Assembly: GCA_030374805.1 (NCBI GenBank)
Contig: JARGSG010000218.1
Coordinates: 992,001-1,056,000 of the forward strand
Direction: 5' to 3'
Origin: Gracilaria gracilis
Lineage: Eukaryota > Rhodophyta > Florideophyceae > Gracilariales > Gracilariaceae
DNA length: 64,000 bases
The notes beneath the pieces were generated by a model that was given only the letters and a program-made list of their open reading frames with translations, made no database searches and was not told where the DNA came from. How positions within the stretch are numbered: position 1 is the first letter of the stretch; every line of letters starts with the position of its first letter. Positions 20,726 through 30,975 of the stretch are shown piece after piece. The position numbers and the translations under genes are program-made.

Positions 20726-22104
20726 GTCGAAGTTGAAGGTCAGATCTTTCGCCCAGGATAAGAATGTTTTCGTACAGGTCCCATGAACCGATTTTGGTCT
20801 GCGCCGGAACAGAACTATAAAGGTTGTTCAAGATGAACTGACTCTTGTTGTGTTACGCAGTTGGTAGCTCGCCTACTACCGTGTGTCTCTCTGGAACCTT
20901 TGACTTAATTACATTAATTTACCCTAAATCGTTTTGTGAGAGTAAGAGATTCACCAGAAAACACACAAATTCAGATGATACGTAAGCGTTGCTAAGGTTA
21001 AATCTGGTTCTCCGAACTACTGTTCCATTCATTTCGGTTTCTCACGTATTCGCATATGCAGCATCCTGAACTTTTACTGTAAATAATCACAATTTAGGTG
21101 CAAAAATGTTTCATGTCTTACATCCTGTCAATTTCAAAGAGGTAAAACTAGAAAATGGTGAAACAGGGGTCTAAATAATTACATTTAGTTAAATTTAATC
21201 TTCAAGAACTAAAATAGGCCGTTCTCTAAAGAGCACAAGTTTTTGTTGCGGTTGTGAATCGCTGTTCTCTCTTAGAGTTATCTACACTCCGTTAAAATCA
21301 CTCTCTAAAGATATGTTTAGAACGCTCAAATGGTGCCTGGCTAGGTTATAATTTGGATTTTAATATGCGGTTTTTTACGGTTTTTCTTAAAACTTTCACT
21401 TTTAAAACATCATAAGTTTGAAGATTGAAGACTTTCGGGCGGCTGTTAAAGTTTGTGTTTATTTAATCGGTTCCATTCTATGAACTTACATAGAAGAGCG
21501 ACGGGAGGGATGAATATTTTAAGAGATCGGCACATATAAACTTTGGGCTTTCACGGCCTTGACGTGAACAACATAATTTTATATACATAAAGGTTACAAT
21601 AACTGCTAACTACTTATATTACAAGCAATTATACTGATAATTAGAGAAACAACAGAGAAAAGCTTTCAAGTAACTGACATTTTTGCTACTTTTCTGACTA
21701 ACGCTGTTGTTTTCTACCAGATATTCTGGTTACCAACAATAATTCAAGGCATACGAGATGTTTAATTTTTTAAAGGTATCTTTCCGGCAGTCATGTTGGT
21801 CTTGTCCCATGTTCTAACGTATATGAATTTTATCAATTCAAAAATTACAGAAAAACACTACCTTGGGTATGCCCAACTTGTTACAGTAACGAGATATATA
21901 GATTGTCGGAAAATCACGTAATGCAACGACAATACATTCCATGCAGAATTAGGTGGCACATTTGTAGAAGATACAAGCTATTGCGGGGTCTCCAATTCAG
22001 CGAGCTACTATAAAAGACTGGAATGATGCTGTTCAATAGTGATGGGGAGAAATCACACACATCCCACTGTCTCAGGTTCTTTTCTTTCCTTCACACGAAA
22101 CGCG
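20726..22104. promoter_or_regulatory. Divergent spacer between the two H2 genes
   Basis: About 1.4 kb of AT-rich DNA separates the start of the transposase (leftward) from the start of the partner (rightward). It should hold both promoters. A TATAAAAG word at 22009 sits about 95 bases before the partner start codon and could be a TATA box. Confidence 0.4.
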
Positions 22105-22986
22105 ATGCCGTCGAGGCTTTCAAAAAACTCCCCAGCCGTCCAACTATTACGGGCTAAGTTTCAGAAGAAGGAACTGAAAGGACATGAAAACGTTCGGGCA
22201 GTATGGGAATCAGACCCGTTATTTCAGCAGCATAAACTCTCCAACTTCCGAACCTGCTTTTCAAATATGAAAACAGCCTTTTTGACTGCATCACAAACTG
22301 GTATGTACATTACAACTTCTTTTTCAAGCCACGAAATGTATCTAACTTCTGTTTCAAAAGAGGGTGCAGATTTGTTCCTCAACCGCAGGTGTAGCGATGA
22401 ACAGGATACCCCACGTAAGCGTAAGAAGATTATTTCCTTAGAGGCTGATGCCTCTGATCATGAAGACATTATGGCGTCTGCGGATTTTGGGGAAGAGTTA
22501 TTAATGGATTCTACAGTTTTTAAGCCTATCTATATGATCTCTGTTTGGAAGGAGCCTGTTCGCATGACGAACAGAGTGACTGTTGCCATTTTACTGCCTT
22601 CGGGGGTCGGACCAGGCCAGTTTTCGATTCTTATTGAGCCGAACGGGGAGTTTCTGTTTCTCACTATCGTTTGGCCATTTGTTCTAAGCGACATATCAGT
22701 ACTCCACCGAAAATGGTTACGATCAAAGCAGGAGACTAAGCTTGAAGCATATCATCCCAAAATACTTGGGTTTGAGAAGGCCCTGAAAACTGTGAGGTCT
22801 TCAATAAGTGATCGGGTGGAGTCTCACAGTCGCATACCATTGCCATTTCCAGTGCAAACACATATCTTTGAGAAGAGCAACTTAGCTTTCAAAGAATCAG
22901 AGGCCAAAGTGGTGTATGTAGATTTAATATCATCTGTGGATGAATATGCTATTGAAAAAGATAACGAGGAGTTTGAAGAGCATTAA
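22105..22986 (+). CDS. H2 partner protein: helical N-terminus plus p23/HSP20-like domain (spliced)
   Basis: The region is open without a break from 22039. Comparison with H1 shows an intron at 22301-22360, giving exons 22105-22300 and 22361-22986 and a 273-residue product, the same length as in H1. The Met at 22105 is chosen because both copies then start 8-12 residues before SPAV. Shared blocks are DPLFQQHKLSNFR, RRCSD, AILLPSGV, the WP turn, YHPKILGF, IPLPFPVQ and VVYVDL. The acidic and basic stretches around 100-150 look disordered. The function is unknown, and the conserved pairing with the DDE transposase suggests a helper of transposition. The beta-rich second half fits a p23/HSP20-like fold, which is my inference. 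Confidence 0.78.
   Translation: MPSRLSKNSPAVQLLRAKFQKKELKGHENVRAVWESDPLFQQHKLSNFRTCFSNMKTAFLTASQTGMYITTSFSSHEMYLTSVSKEGADLFLNRRCSDEQDTPRKRKKIISLEADASDHEDIMASADFGEELLMDSTVFKPIYMISVWKEPVRMTNRVTVAILLPSGVGPGQFSILIEPNGEFLFLTIVWPFVLSDISVLHRKWLRSKQETKLEAYHPKILGFEKALKTVRSSISDRVESHSRIPLPFPVQTHIFEKSNLAFKESEAKVVYVDLISSVDEYAIEKDNEEFEEH
22301..22360 (+). other. Spliceosomal intron hidden in an open frame
   Basis: This 60-base intron has a GTATGT donor, CTAAC at 22342-22346 and a CAAAAG acceptor. Its length is a multiple of three and it has no stop in this frame, so an unspliced reading adds 20 residues. Position and phase match the 57-base intron of H1. Confidence 0.8.
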
Positions 22987-23760
22987 ATATGTGTAACTGG
23001 GTCTTAAAAACATTTGGGCAACCGCACACCTCGTGATATTGGAATGAAAAGGTCTTTTTTTGGTTATTTTTACCTATTCCGTTTGCGGAGTCAAATGGAT
23101 ATTTGTATAGTTATATGTATAATGTTATTCGAACATTGTAGTATGAAGTCATTAATGGAAATGCTTTTCTAACCTGTGTTATGCGTAAAATGAAATGTAT
23201 TAATTCTTTTAACAACATTATATTGATCGAGATTTTTCAGTTCTACAGTAAAATTCAAAACAGACACTGTATGAAAGTTATTTCGAAATAAATATGGTCT
23301 CAAAATCTGTAATTGCAACGTTACTTTGTTTTCCACACCCAATATGTTAATAATTTGTTCCAGTTTTGCGTTTTCTTGCAATTAGAGATTGGCATTGTTT
23401 TTTCCTTCAATTTTTTGTAGTCGTTCGAAACACCAAAGTAAGAAGCTACATCCGTGGTTACTAGAAAACTGCTAGTAATACGTTTCAAGCTTATTGCCAT
23501 TGATATAACAACAAACAAAAAAGAGACGTATTTAGACGATTATGTCCTCTTAGGTGATTGATCATGTTTTCGAATAGCACAAAAGACAGCAACGCCATTT
23601 GTTTTAGATGGTTTTTTAATTAAAAGTGCAAAATTGTTAATTTTTTTGGGAGACTACATAACTACCATAAAAAAGGTATTTTGGTGTGAAGCTTGAAAAT
23701 ATAAAAAGCAACTGTTCACAGTGTTGATCATGAAAAAACAGAGACTTTAAAGAAAGCCAA
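22987..23760. other. Right, non-coding end of H2
   Basis: This AT-rich DNA runs from the partner stop codon to the point where G2 reverse transcriptase sequence resumes. The small frames have no support. Confidence 0.45.
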
Positions 23761-23765
23761 GAGCT

Positions 23766-25756
23766 TTAGATTATGGAATATTGGTGGTTTGGAGATTTCC
23801 CGCTCGCTCCAGGGATGAATCTTCCACACCAACGAAAAGACGTGGCAAACAGGATGCATTTCCTGGGATGCAGACGTATATAGTATTCTGCACATGTCCT
23901 AAATAGCTTTCGAATTGCTTCTAGCAGCCCATCCACAGACTTTTTGTGCAATAGAATACCGTTGAGCCAGTACAGGAGCTTTTGACAGAGTTCTGTCAGA
24001 AATACTTCTGCTCAGACGGATTTAAGGTGAGTGGTTGCGTTAGTGGTGCGGTGCAGTAAGCGAGTCGGTGAGAAATTCCGATCGGGGTGATAAAGGACTG
24101 TAGCGCTTGAAAGTATTCGTGGAGGGGTAACTGCCAATAACCATGGGAAAGGTTGAACGTAGCGAAGAATTTCGGTCCTGCGAGTTTCGATAGTTATTGC
24201 TCAATGTTCGGCATCGAGAACTGATGTTTGGCGTTGTACTTGTTCGCCGGGCGGAGATCCACGGTGAATTGAAATCGAGGTGGGCCCGGCTTCGGAACAA
24301 TCAAAGGCGCGCTGACCCATGCTGAAGTTGAGTTGGCGTAGATTATTCCAGTCCGGACAAGGTCCCCCACAAAGGTTTCGAGAAACTTTAGTTGTTCTTA
24401 AGAGTAGTTGCGAAGTCTTACCCGGACAGGCTTTGCGCCTGTCGTAAGTTCAATCTTCAGAGACCCGATTTGTGCCGGTGGGCCTGCTGAGAGTAAGACA
24501 CGAAAAGTTTTCTTGTGTTTCTGAATAATGGTGCTCAGCTCATTCAAATGATTCACTCATGCCATTCCGGTGTGCGCCTTCCACCATATCGGTGATTGAG
24601 GCTTCAATGTCTTCTTGTTGGTCATTGTCATTGCGATCGAGTAGTGTGGGATCACGAAAAGTGTCCTGGTCCAGTCTGGCGGCGTTGTAGTCCACTCGTG
24701 GGCGGGTGGAGGCGATTCGAGAGCCTCTACTTGCACCATTGGCCACACAGTCGTTGTGGAGCCTCGCGATCATTAGACGGTTTACATAGACGTCGTTGGA
24801 GTTGAAATTTGGGTTCCCGACCTCTGAGCAATGGGCGCCATTCAGTGCAAGCCGATTGTTGTCAAGCAGTGTCTTTGTGCGACTCGAAGGCGGCGTAAAA
24901 GGGGGCGTCTGATTAGCAGTTCTTCACGGACCAGGTCGTTCTCAGCTACTGGAAAGGTGATGTTGAAAAGTGCCAGGCTGCCAGAAAACAGATGCAACAA
25001 GGTGCGTGGAGCATTCCACGATCGGGGGAAAGCAAAAATTTAAGGTTCTCAATCTGACTTCAGAGCTACGGATAGGTGCATTGGCTTGATGGCTAATATT
25101 TTGTCAATACCTTTCAGAGCAGCCTTTTCGGCGAGCCTCGGGGACAAAATACTGTCGTCGCTGCCGACATCCCACCTACCAGTTCCACCAAGGCAAGACC
25201 TACCGTCAGAGACGGTGATAAGAGAAGACGAGTTGTTCTTTGACGTAGACGGCGGTCGCAGTCGGTTGACCGTGCCTTTGCTTTCAGGCTTTTTTTCTTA
25301 CTGCAGGTGGATTTGGCAGGCCTGTCTGTGGCCTTTTGAGCCGCAAAGATTACCTTCATCTCACGCTTTTTTTCATCTGTAGACTTCTGACAGTCATGAA
25401 CCCAATGTCTTCTTGCAAGGTGGGTATGAGCATGGTGGCACTGGTCGTCGGGATTGGGACTTGTGTAGGTCGCTGCACGAGCGAGCACTATTGTTGGAGT
25501 GTTTGTGGGATTCCGAACTGCCTCCTTTCTGGTCCCTCTTGCAGGAGCATGATGGCAAGTTCTGGGGTGTTGTGCCGCTGTCCAGATCTTCATATGATTG
25601 TGACAGCTTCATGGAATTCTGGAAGAAGGCTGCAACAGAATCTTTCTTTTACTGGTCCTCTAGAAAGAGATGTTTGGAGGTCTAATAGATCTCCCCGTAT
25701 CCACAAAATAAAGAGAGAGGTATGGTCACCATAGTGAAGGGTCGGGAGGGCGGGAT
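23766..25756 (-). mobile_element. G2 fossil: nucleocapsid/protease region and reverse transcriptase
   Basis: On the minus strand, 25100-25600 holds a Cys/His-rich nucleocapsid-like part followed by a protease-like region. 23766-24300 holds reverse transcriptase blocks (a VDLRPANKYNAKHQFSMP-like motif, a GYWQLPL block, then LHPRKCILFATSFRWCGR). These blocks follow the style of gypsy elements in oomycetes and other protists. The region is decayed, with many breaks. Its 5' neighbour, the gag end, lies beyond D1 at 30012-30714. Confidence 0.75.
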
Positions 25757-25970
25757 AGAGAGAGGCATGGCGGGAGGGCACCGATCGCACCACCGGCGTC
25801 GGCGCCTTTTCATTTGGGTTCAGTCCAACAACGGCGCGTTGTGAGCTGAATATACCCTAAGCGCCACAACGCACCCGTACGCGTCGACAGTGCGGGCCGT
25901 CCTCGCCACGCTCGGTATCTACTTCGATTCAAGTTTCATCCGCATAATCTGAAATATACACCAGACGAAA
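25757..25970 (-). repeat. Terminal direct repeat of D1, 3' copy
   Basis: It matches 29798-30011 with about five differences, starting AGAGAGAGGCATGGCGGG and ending ACCAGACGAAA. Confidence 0.93.
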
Positions 25971-26005
25971 CACAGTAATCACAGTCGGAGCGTAGCGACG
26001 CCTCG

Positions 26006-27640
26006 TCAGCACGAGGTGGACACGGGTGTGTCTCCAGGAGCTGTAGCGTTGGCAGCGTAGGAGCAAGAGTTAAATATCCAGACAGAATCTGTGGTAGAAA
26101 CCAACGTGCGATCAAAGTAAACCTGAGCCATATCAGCGCTGCGTGGTCCCCATCCAAAGCGAGCAAGTCTAACTTCCAGAGGAATTCCTAAGAGAACTTG
26201 CTCTGTGTGGGCTCCAATGCGTAGACTGTGTGACGAATATTTGCCCCCAGCAGGAGCTTGAATATTCACAGCACAAAGAGAGCGTTTAAGAGCGTCTGTT
26301 AAGGTACGCGGTGTCCAATGTTGGGGCTCATCAGCCAGTGCAAATAGACAATTATGCGGCGGGCGTATTGTCATCCATCGTTTCCATAGCGCTAGGGGAG
26401 AAGGTTCAACATTGGACGTAAATCACACAAGCGGAACAGTGATTGCTGCCTTCCCTTTCACCACCAGGAGGCGGCATGTCAGTGCGTTTGAATGTAATTC
26501 GCTGTTTGCGAACTGCATAGAACAGACAGAACTCTCCCTCAAATCATTAAAACTGTAGGCAAAGAGACACATAGCAGTGTCACGTACAGTTCTGAGAACT
26601 GTGGAAGTCATGCCGAGTTGCCAGATTTGGCGCATCTGCGCTGCACTCAGCCCACAACGCACGGTTGGCTGTGGGTGAGTAGCTTCCTCCTATCGAGGAT
26701 GGGCTCGAAGCAAATGCGAAATGAAAGGGAACGGCGGTACCTCGCTGCCTAAAGCTGCAAGATGACGTTGTCGTATTACAGAAAGATACTGCGGCAGAGA
26801 GGAGCTACCAATGTTACGACGACCAGCTTCTCGTTCTTCAGTCACCCATCCAATAAAAGCGGCCAAGTGAGCTTCAGTAACAAGAAGAGGGTTGAGATTG
26901 TCCGATCGACAAAAAGCGGTGAAAGTGCGCCATTGGGTATCGCGGGATCTGCTTGTACGCCGAGCCCAACCATGCTCCACTAGCAATCGGGTAGAGCGGT
27001 GCATAGCAGCGCTGGAAGCTGCGCTTTCTCTAAGGCGACCAGCAGCCAGCATCTCCATTGTTACAGATTCATATCTAGTAGTAGCACGCGCCAGCGAGGA
27101 TTGAGGCTCCTCTGGGCGTCCCAAACGTGGTCTGATGGCGTTGACAATTCTTCGACTTTTGAGGCCATCCGAAGTGCGGTCCAGTACCACGGCTGCCGTT
27201 TCCATTTTGGTATCAGCAGTAGGGCCGGTGATCCTGTCCGGCGCAACTCTATCAGTGTCGGCGTGATTTAATCCACGGGTGGACACAGAAGACGAACTTC
27301 GTTGGGGTCCCGAATTGCCTCTAACTCCGCCCATGACTGCCTGCGTAGAAACACGGGATGCTCTCCGAGCGGTCTGTATTGGAATGCGTCTCGAGCTGCG
27401 CCCATACCAGCCCGCACGGAACGCCGCAGCTGCCACCTGATCCGGAGGTCTCCGCGGGGGAATCGCCGCGAAAGAGCGTCTGCAAACTTGTTTGCTACCG
27501 AAGGAAGCCAGTCCGAACAAATATATAGATTTCTTGCGTCGAGAACCCGTTTCAAACGGCGAAACTCCCTCATCACTGGCCTGCTGGCGGACACAAACGC
27601 GTTTGTGATATAAACCACACCTTGGTTGTCGAGATGGCAT
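26006..27640 (-). mobile_element. D1 tyrosine recombinase region
   Basis: The upstream part has an N-terminal SAM-like domain typical of tyrosine recombinases (AAFIGWVTEEREAG, QYLSVIRQRH). The catalytic part near 26006-26374 shows YSSHSLRIGAHT, with the His-X-X-Arg pair, and then the tyrosine block AQVYFD. The enzyme would integrate a circular DNA form at sites resembling the element junction. The reading frame is broken. Its start overlaps the reverse transcriptase gene, as is common in DIRS elements. Confidence 0.85.
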
Positions 27641-28908
27641 AAAATGTCATTTCGTTTGAGTGTTTGTAGCTTCCTCCCAAGTTTGCCCATTAATAACAGA
27701 CGAACGGCCTTCAGTTCGCGGTTGGTAATAGTGCAAACACGGTCTCGCCAGTCCCAGATGCCCTGGGCGGCCCACAGCCCAGGGCGACCAGCGCCCATGT
27801 CCTGGAGGTGTAATATTCCACCATAACCCACGTCCGCCGCATCTGAATGAATTGAAGCGGTAGGAGGAAGTGAATGTATTGAACGGCCTTCCAGGTCCCT
27901 GCCAGATAGTTTCTTCCAGGTTCTGAGATCGCGTACACTCTGATGGCTGAGTCGGCAGCGTCCATGCGAATCGCGTACTCTGTTTGCAGCCATGTCCCAA
28001 TACAAGGACCTTGTATAAAATCGAGCCCACGGCATAGCCAGGGTAAGCGACACACAAACTCCACAGAAATGCGCCAAAGCGCGCGTAGAAACCCAACGAC
28101 GATTGCAGCGAACCTGCTTCAGCAGGGTCGCTGCCACGTTCTGTACTTTGCCTATCTTGTGAGGTGCGACCTTGCACTGCATGGAACGGCTGTCGATCTT
28201 CACTCCAAGGTGTGTCAGAACTTGTGTTCCTTTCCAATTTCTCTTGCGAGGATGTCGTCTCAAACCCAGTGTCCCCAACAGACTGTCGATCATGACGGCA
28301 GCCAGAGCACAGTGGTTCTTCGTGGCCACGATCCCAATTGGTGATGGAGCAAAAAGAAAATCGTCGAGATAAGCCAAGACGCGTATTCCCAGGCGTCGGA
28401 AGAATGTTACGAACACAGTCATGAACTGTGTAAACCATAGCGGTGACCGCCCCCATCCGAATGGGAGAGCAATTGACTGGTAGTACCTTTCCACATAATG
28501 GAAGATAAACCAGTCGCGCATACAGGGAGCCAAGCGGAAGTGTCGGTATCCTTGCACCATGTCCATGGAGAGGAAGTTATCTCCTTTCTGAACGCAGCTG
28601 GCGAATTCTGGTAGCGACTCCATGCGTACTGTGCCTTTCATCCAATGTTTGGACTGGATGCTCAAGTTCACAACAAACCTTTCCTTCCGACCTTCTGCGG
28701 TCTCCTGCCACAGTGTGAAGGCAGAAGATATTACAGCACCATTTTCGAGGGCTACATTGGCATGCCTGGCAGAGACCTTTTTGTACAACCCTTCCCGGCA
28801 CCCGCGCTCCAATGCGGCCTTTTCAAACGCCACATCTTCCGCAGTTTGCGGAATAGGTGGCATGTGCACCCCATTTCCCGGTGAAAAGGGAACAACCGGC
28901 CGTTCCAA
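27268..28908 (-). CDS. D1 reverse transcriptase / RNase H
   Basis: This is an open frame of 546 residues. Reverse transcriptase blocks include FLSMDMVQGYRHFRLAP, ALPFGWGRSPLWFTQ and the catalytic YLDD near residue 190. RNase H follows, beginning with SDAADVGYGG near 370, then TNRELKAV and LDNQGVVYI, and ending near the Ala-Asp-Ala-Leu-Ser-Arg motif. The DIRS-style insertions between blocks set it apart from gypsy pol. The C-terminal region overlaps the recombinase frame. Confidence 0.9.
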   Translation of the reverse strand: MERPVVPFSPGNGVHMPPIPQTAEDVAFEKAALERGCREGLYKKVSARHANVALENGAVISSAFTLWQETAEGRKERFVVNLSIQSKHWMKGTVRMESLPEFASCVQKGDNFLSMDMVQGYRHFRLAPCMRDWFIFHYVERYYQSIALPFGWGRSPLWFTQFMTVFVTFFRRLGIRVLAYLDDFLFAPSPIGIVATKNHCALAAVMIDSLLGTLGLRRHPRKRNWKGTQVLTHLGVKIDSRSMQCKVAPHKIGKVQNVAATLLKQVRCNRRWVSTRALAHFCGVCVSLTLAMPWARFYTRSLYWDMAANRVRDSHGRCRLSHQSVRDLRTWKKLSGRDLEGRSIHSLPPTASIHSDAADVGYGGILHLQDMGAGRPGLWAAQGIWDWRDRVCTITNRELKAVRLLLMGKLGRKLQTLKRNDILCHLDNQGVVYITNAFVSASRPVMREFRRLKRVLDARNLYICSDWLPSVANKFADALSRRFPRGDLRIRWQLRRSVRAGMGAARDAFQYRPLGEHPVFLRRQSWAELEAIRDPNEVRLLCPPVD

Positions 28909-29019
28909 GATCCCGTAGGCGATTGCCCGACAGAGATACTCTGAACAGCCAAGAGAACGCCAGTTCCTGACACGAAGCTGAGTTTCGTGCCATTAATGGG
29001 CGTCCCGTTTTCCCAATAG

Positions 29020-29706
29020 TTACTTCCCGTCGGCAGCGCTACTTTTGTTTCCTCCAGCTTTGTTCTTTGCGTTGCTGGTTTTCAGAGTAGCAACTGCCTT
29101 CATTAGTTGCGTCATCATGTGGGAATCTAACGTCTCCATTGCGTCCACCATGTTATCGGCGGTGGGCATGTCGAGTTGGCGTTCTAATCCTGGTATTATC
29201 ATCTTCGTGGTAACTGGGTCATCAGCAGCTAATTTGTAGAACTCTGTTTGCAGCCCTAACGTTCTTAGGCCATAGCGAACGGCCCAAAGGCCCCATACAT
29301 CGTAGCGATCCGCGTTCTCCTTGCTGTCGGCTTTGATAGCATCCTGACGTAGCTGTACTTCTGCCTCGTGAAAGGCAAGCCAGTACCCAGTGGCGTTCAA
29401 ATACTTAGCTTCATGGACTGCAACTGATTTCATACTTGCTTGTCGTTCTAATGCAAGGCGTATGGGCCATTGGAGATGCTCAAAAAAGCCACCTGAGAAT
29501 ACTGACACTGTAGGTCCAGGTTCGTAAGGGTACCTGGTAAGGCCAAACTCACGGTCATCGCGGCAGCGCCTGGCGATCTCGGAGTAGGCTTTAAGCCATG
29601 CGGTGTCGATCTCAGCTTCAGCCAACGTTTTGCCCTTTGCCACTTTCTTGGACTTTTCAACAATCTCCTCAACACTGAGAAGACTATTCTCGAAGTACTT
29701 ACTCAT
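29020..29706 (-). CDS. D1 gag-like protein
   Basis: This open frame of 228 residues starts 92 bases inside the 5' direct repeat. It is predicted mostly helical and charged, with a Lys-rich tail (NAKNKAGGNKSSAADGK). No zinc knuckle is present, as in many DIRS Gag proteins. The Gag identity rests on position (first gene) and size, not on a recognised motif. Confidence 0.6.
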   Translation of the reverse strand: MSKYFENSLLSVEEIVEKSKKVAKGKTLAEAEIDTAWLKAYSEIARRCRDDREFGLTRYPYEPGPTVSVFSGGFFEHLQWPIRLALERQASMKSVAVHEAKYLNATGYWLAFHEAEVQLRQDAIKADSKENADRYDVWGLWAVRYGLRTLGLQTEFYKLAADDPVTTKMIIPGLERQLDMPTADNMVDAMETLDSHMMTQLMKAVATLKTSNAKNKAGGNKSSAADGK

Positions 29707-29797
29707 TGTAAGCCACAGACTCGTGTCTGTCTTGGTCGAATTGGTTGGACCAGTTTTGAAAGTGCCTACCGCCAGATCTGTCTGGGGACTTTCGGAA

Positions 29798-30011
29798 AGA
29801 GAGAGGCATGGCGGGAGGGCACCGATCGCACCACCGGCGTCGGCGCCTTTTCATTTGGGGTCAGTCCAACAACGGCGCGTTGTGCGCTGAATATACCCTA
29901 AGCGCCACAACGCACCCGTACGCGTCGACAGTGCGGGCCGTCCTCGCCACGCTCGGTATCTACTTCGATTCAAGTTTCACCCGCATAATCTGAAGTCTAC
30001 ACCAGACGAAA
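29798..30011 (-). repeat. Terminal direct repeat of D1, 5' copy
   Basis: It is the partner of 25757-25970. The G2 gag frame coming from the right runs into this repeat and ends in it. Confidence 0.93.
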
Positions 30012-30714
30012 AATTTGAATTGAGTTCCATGTGTAAAAAAGCAACGTTTGCCTCCAACTTATTAAGAAACCATCTTGGTCGAGCAGCGGAAATGACATAT
30101 CTGACGACGATCTTAGGGCGGGATGTGGTAACCCATTTCAGCCTGTTGCGCCTTAACAGAGAGAGATAAGATGCAAAAAGATTTTCCATTTGCATTGGTG
30201 CAGAGGGATCCGGCATATCCATTTTGAGTTCCTTCTCCACGAGGAAATTTAGAGACGATAGAGAGATAGCCATCCTCTTTGTCTTCGCTCTGTCTTCCAA
30301 GAAATAACGAAGCATTTCGTTGGTCAACATGTCGAATTCGGAGAGATTGGGAATGAGGTTCAAATCGATGATAGACTGTATCTGTTCCGGATCGACACAG
30401 TAGGTGAAATCGACTTGTCCGAAGGGTTCAGTGGTCGTACAGTCTACCACAGCAAGCTGGAGTGCTCTTGCTGTGATTTTCTTTCGATACTGGTCGTACG
30501 CGATTAAAAATTTTCTGATCGAAGCAGAGTCTGTGTGAACGAGACGAAGATGGTTGATTGAGGTTGACACGAAATTCGGTTCTATGTACATGACCTTCGG
30601 TTTCGACGGATTCGTGTGGCTACTTTCGCCAGGGCTCGACTGAGTGTCAGACATTTCGGTGATCGAACAAATAGATGTTGAGCGTTGAACCGGAGTAGTG
30701 AAAACAGTTATCAA
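30012..30714 (-). mobile_element. gag: G2 gag, N-terminal part
   Basis: This open gag segment probably starts at the Met near 30653 (MSDTQSSPGES), directly inside the 5' LTR. The block FLIAYDQYRKKITARALQL followed by CVDPEQIQSIIDLNLIP is typical of Gag in oomycete-like gypsy elements. It is cut off by D1, and the rest of gag resumes left of 25757. Confidence 0.7.
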
Positions 30715-30731
30715 TGTAGGGATCCACGCGA

Positions 30732-30975
30732 GTTGTTCGTTGATGATGAAGTTCGATGCTCGCTTTTTTATGAGATTGGATCGATTCTTGGCTTATATGG
30801 CACGACCGCGCGCACGAAAAGGGGAGCGATAATAGTCTAGGGCGCTACTTGCGCAATGGCTACCTACGCAGTTGCTTCCTACGCGCGCGTAGTTGGAGCG
30901 GGAACCTAATTGCTTCTTGGGTTCCAGCAGGAGCGCAGAGCCGTAAACAACGTCGCAGAGCCGTTTTCGGCTACA
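30732..30975 (-). repeat. 5' LTR of G2
   Basis: It is 244 bases and homologous to 8401-8644 with many differences. On the minus strand it begins TGTAGCC and is followed within a few bases by TGGATCCC, a candidate primer-binding site, and then by gag. The divergence from the other LTR marks G2 as old. Confidence 0.75.

Larger units (their letters stand above)
18035..23760. mobile_element. H2: PIF/Harbinger-like DNA transposon, both genes open
   Basis: The element interrupts the G2 pol region between 18030 and 23766. Its left end (18035-18652) is a repeat shared with 1-6046. It carries a transposase on the minus strand (19834-20725) and the partner gene on the plus strand (22105-22986), divergent across about 1.4 kb. 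Neither gene shows a break. The exact right end was not resolved by eye, and no clear inverted terminal repeat or TTA/TAA duplication could be fixed. It is the better candidate for an autonomous copy. Confidence 0.8.
25757..30011 (-). mobile_element. D1: tyrosine-recombinase (DIRS-type) retrotransposon inserted in G2
   Basis: The element is bounded by 214-base direct repeats. It carries a gag-like gene, a DIRS-type reverse transcriptase/RNase H gene and a tyrosine recombinase instead of an integrase. It lies inside the gag/protease region of G2 and the flanking gypsy frames stop at its edges. No target duplication is expected for this class. The direct-repeat ends suggest a PAT- or Ngaro-like arrangement rather than the inverted ends of DIRS1. 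Its repeats differ at only about five positions, so it is younger than G2. It is lightly broken, with a few breaks mostly in the recombinase part. Confidence 0.88.

Noticed and set aside
18035-23760. Terminal inverted repeats and TTA/TAA duplications for H1 and H2
   Set aside because: Several alignments of the presumed ends were tried by eye and none was convincing. Ends are therefore given as approximate.
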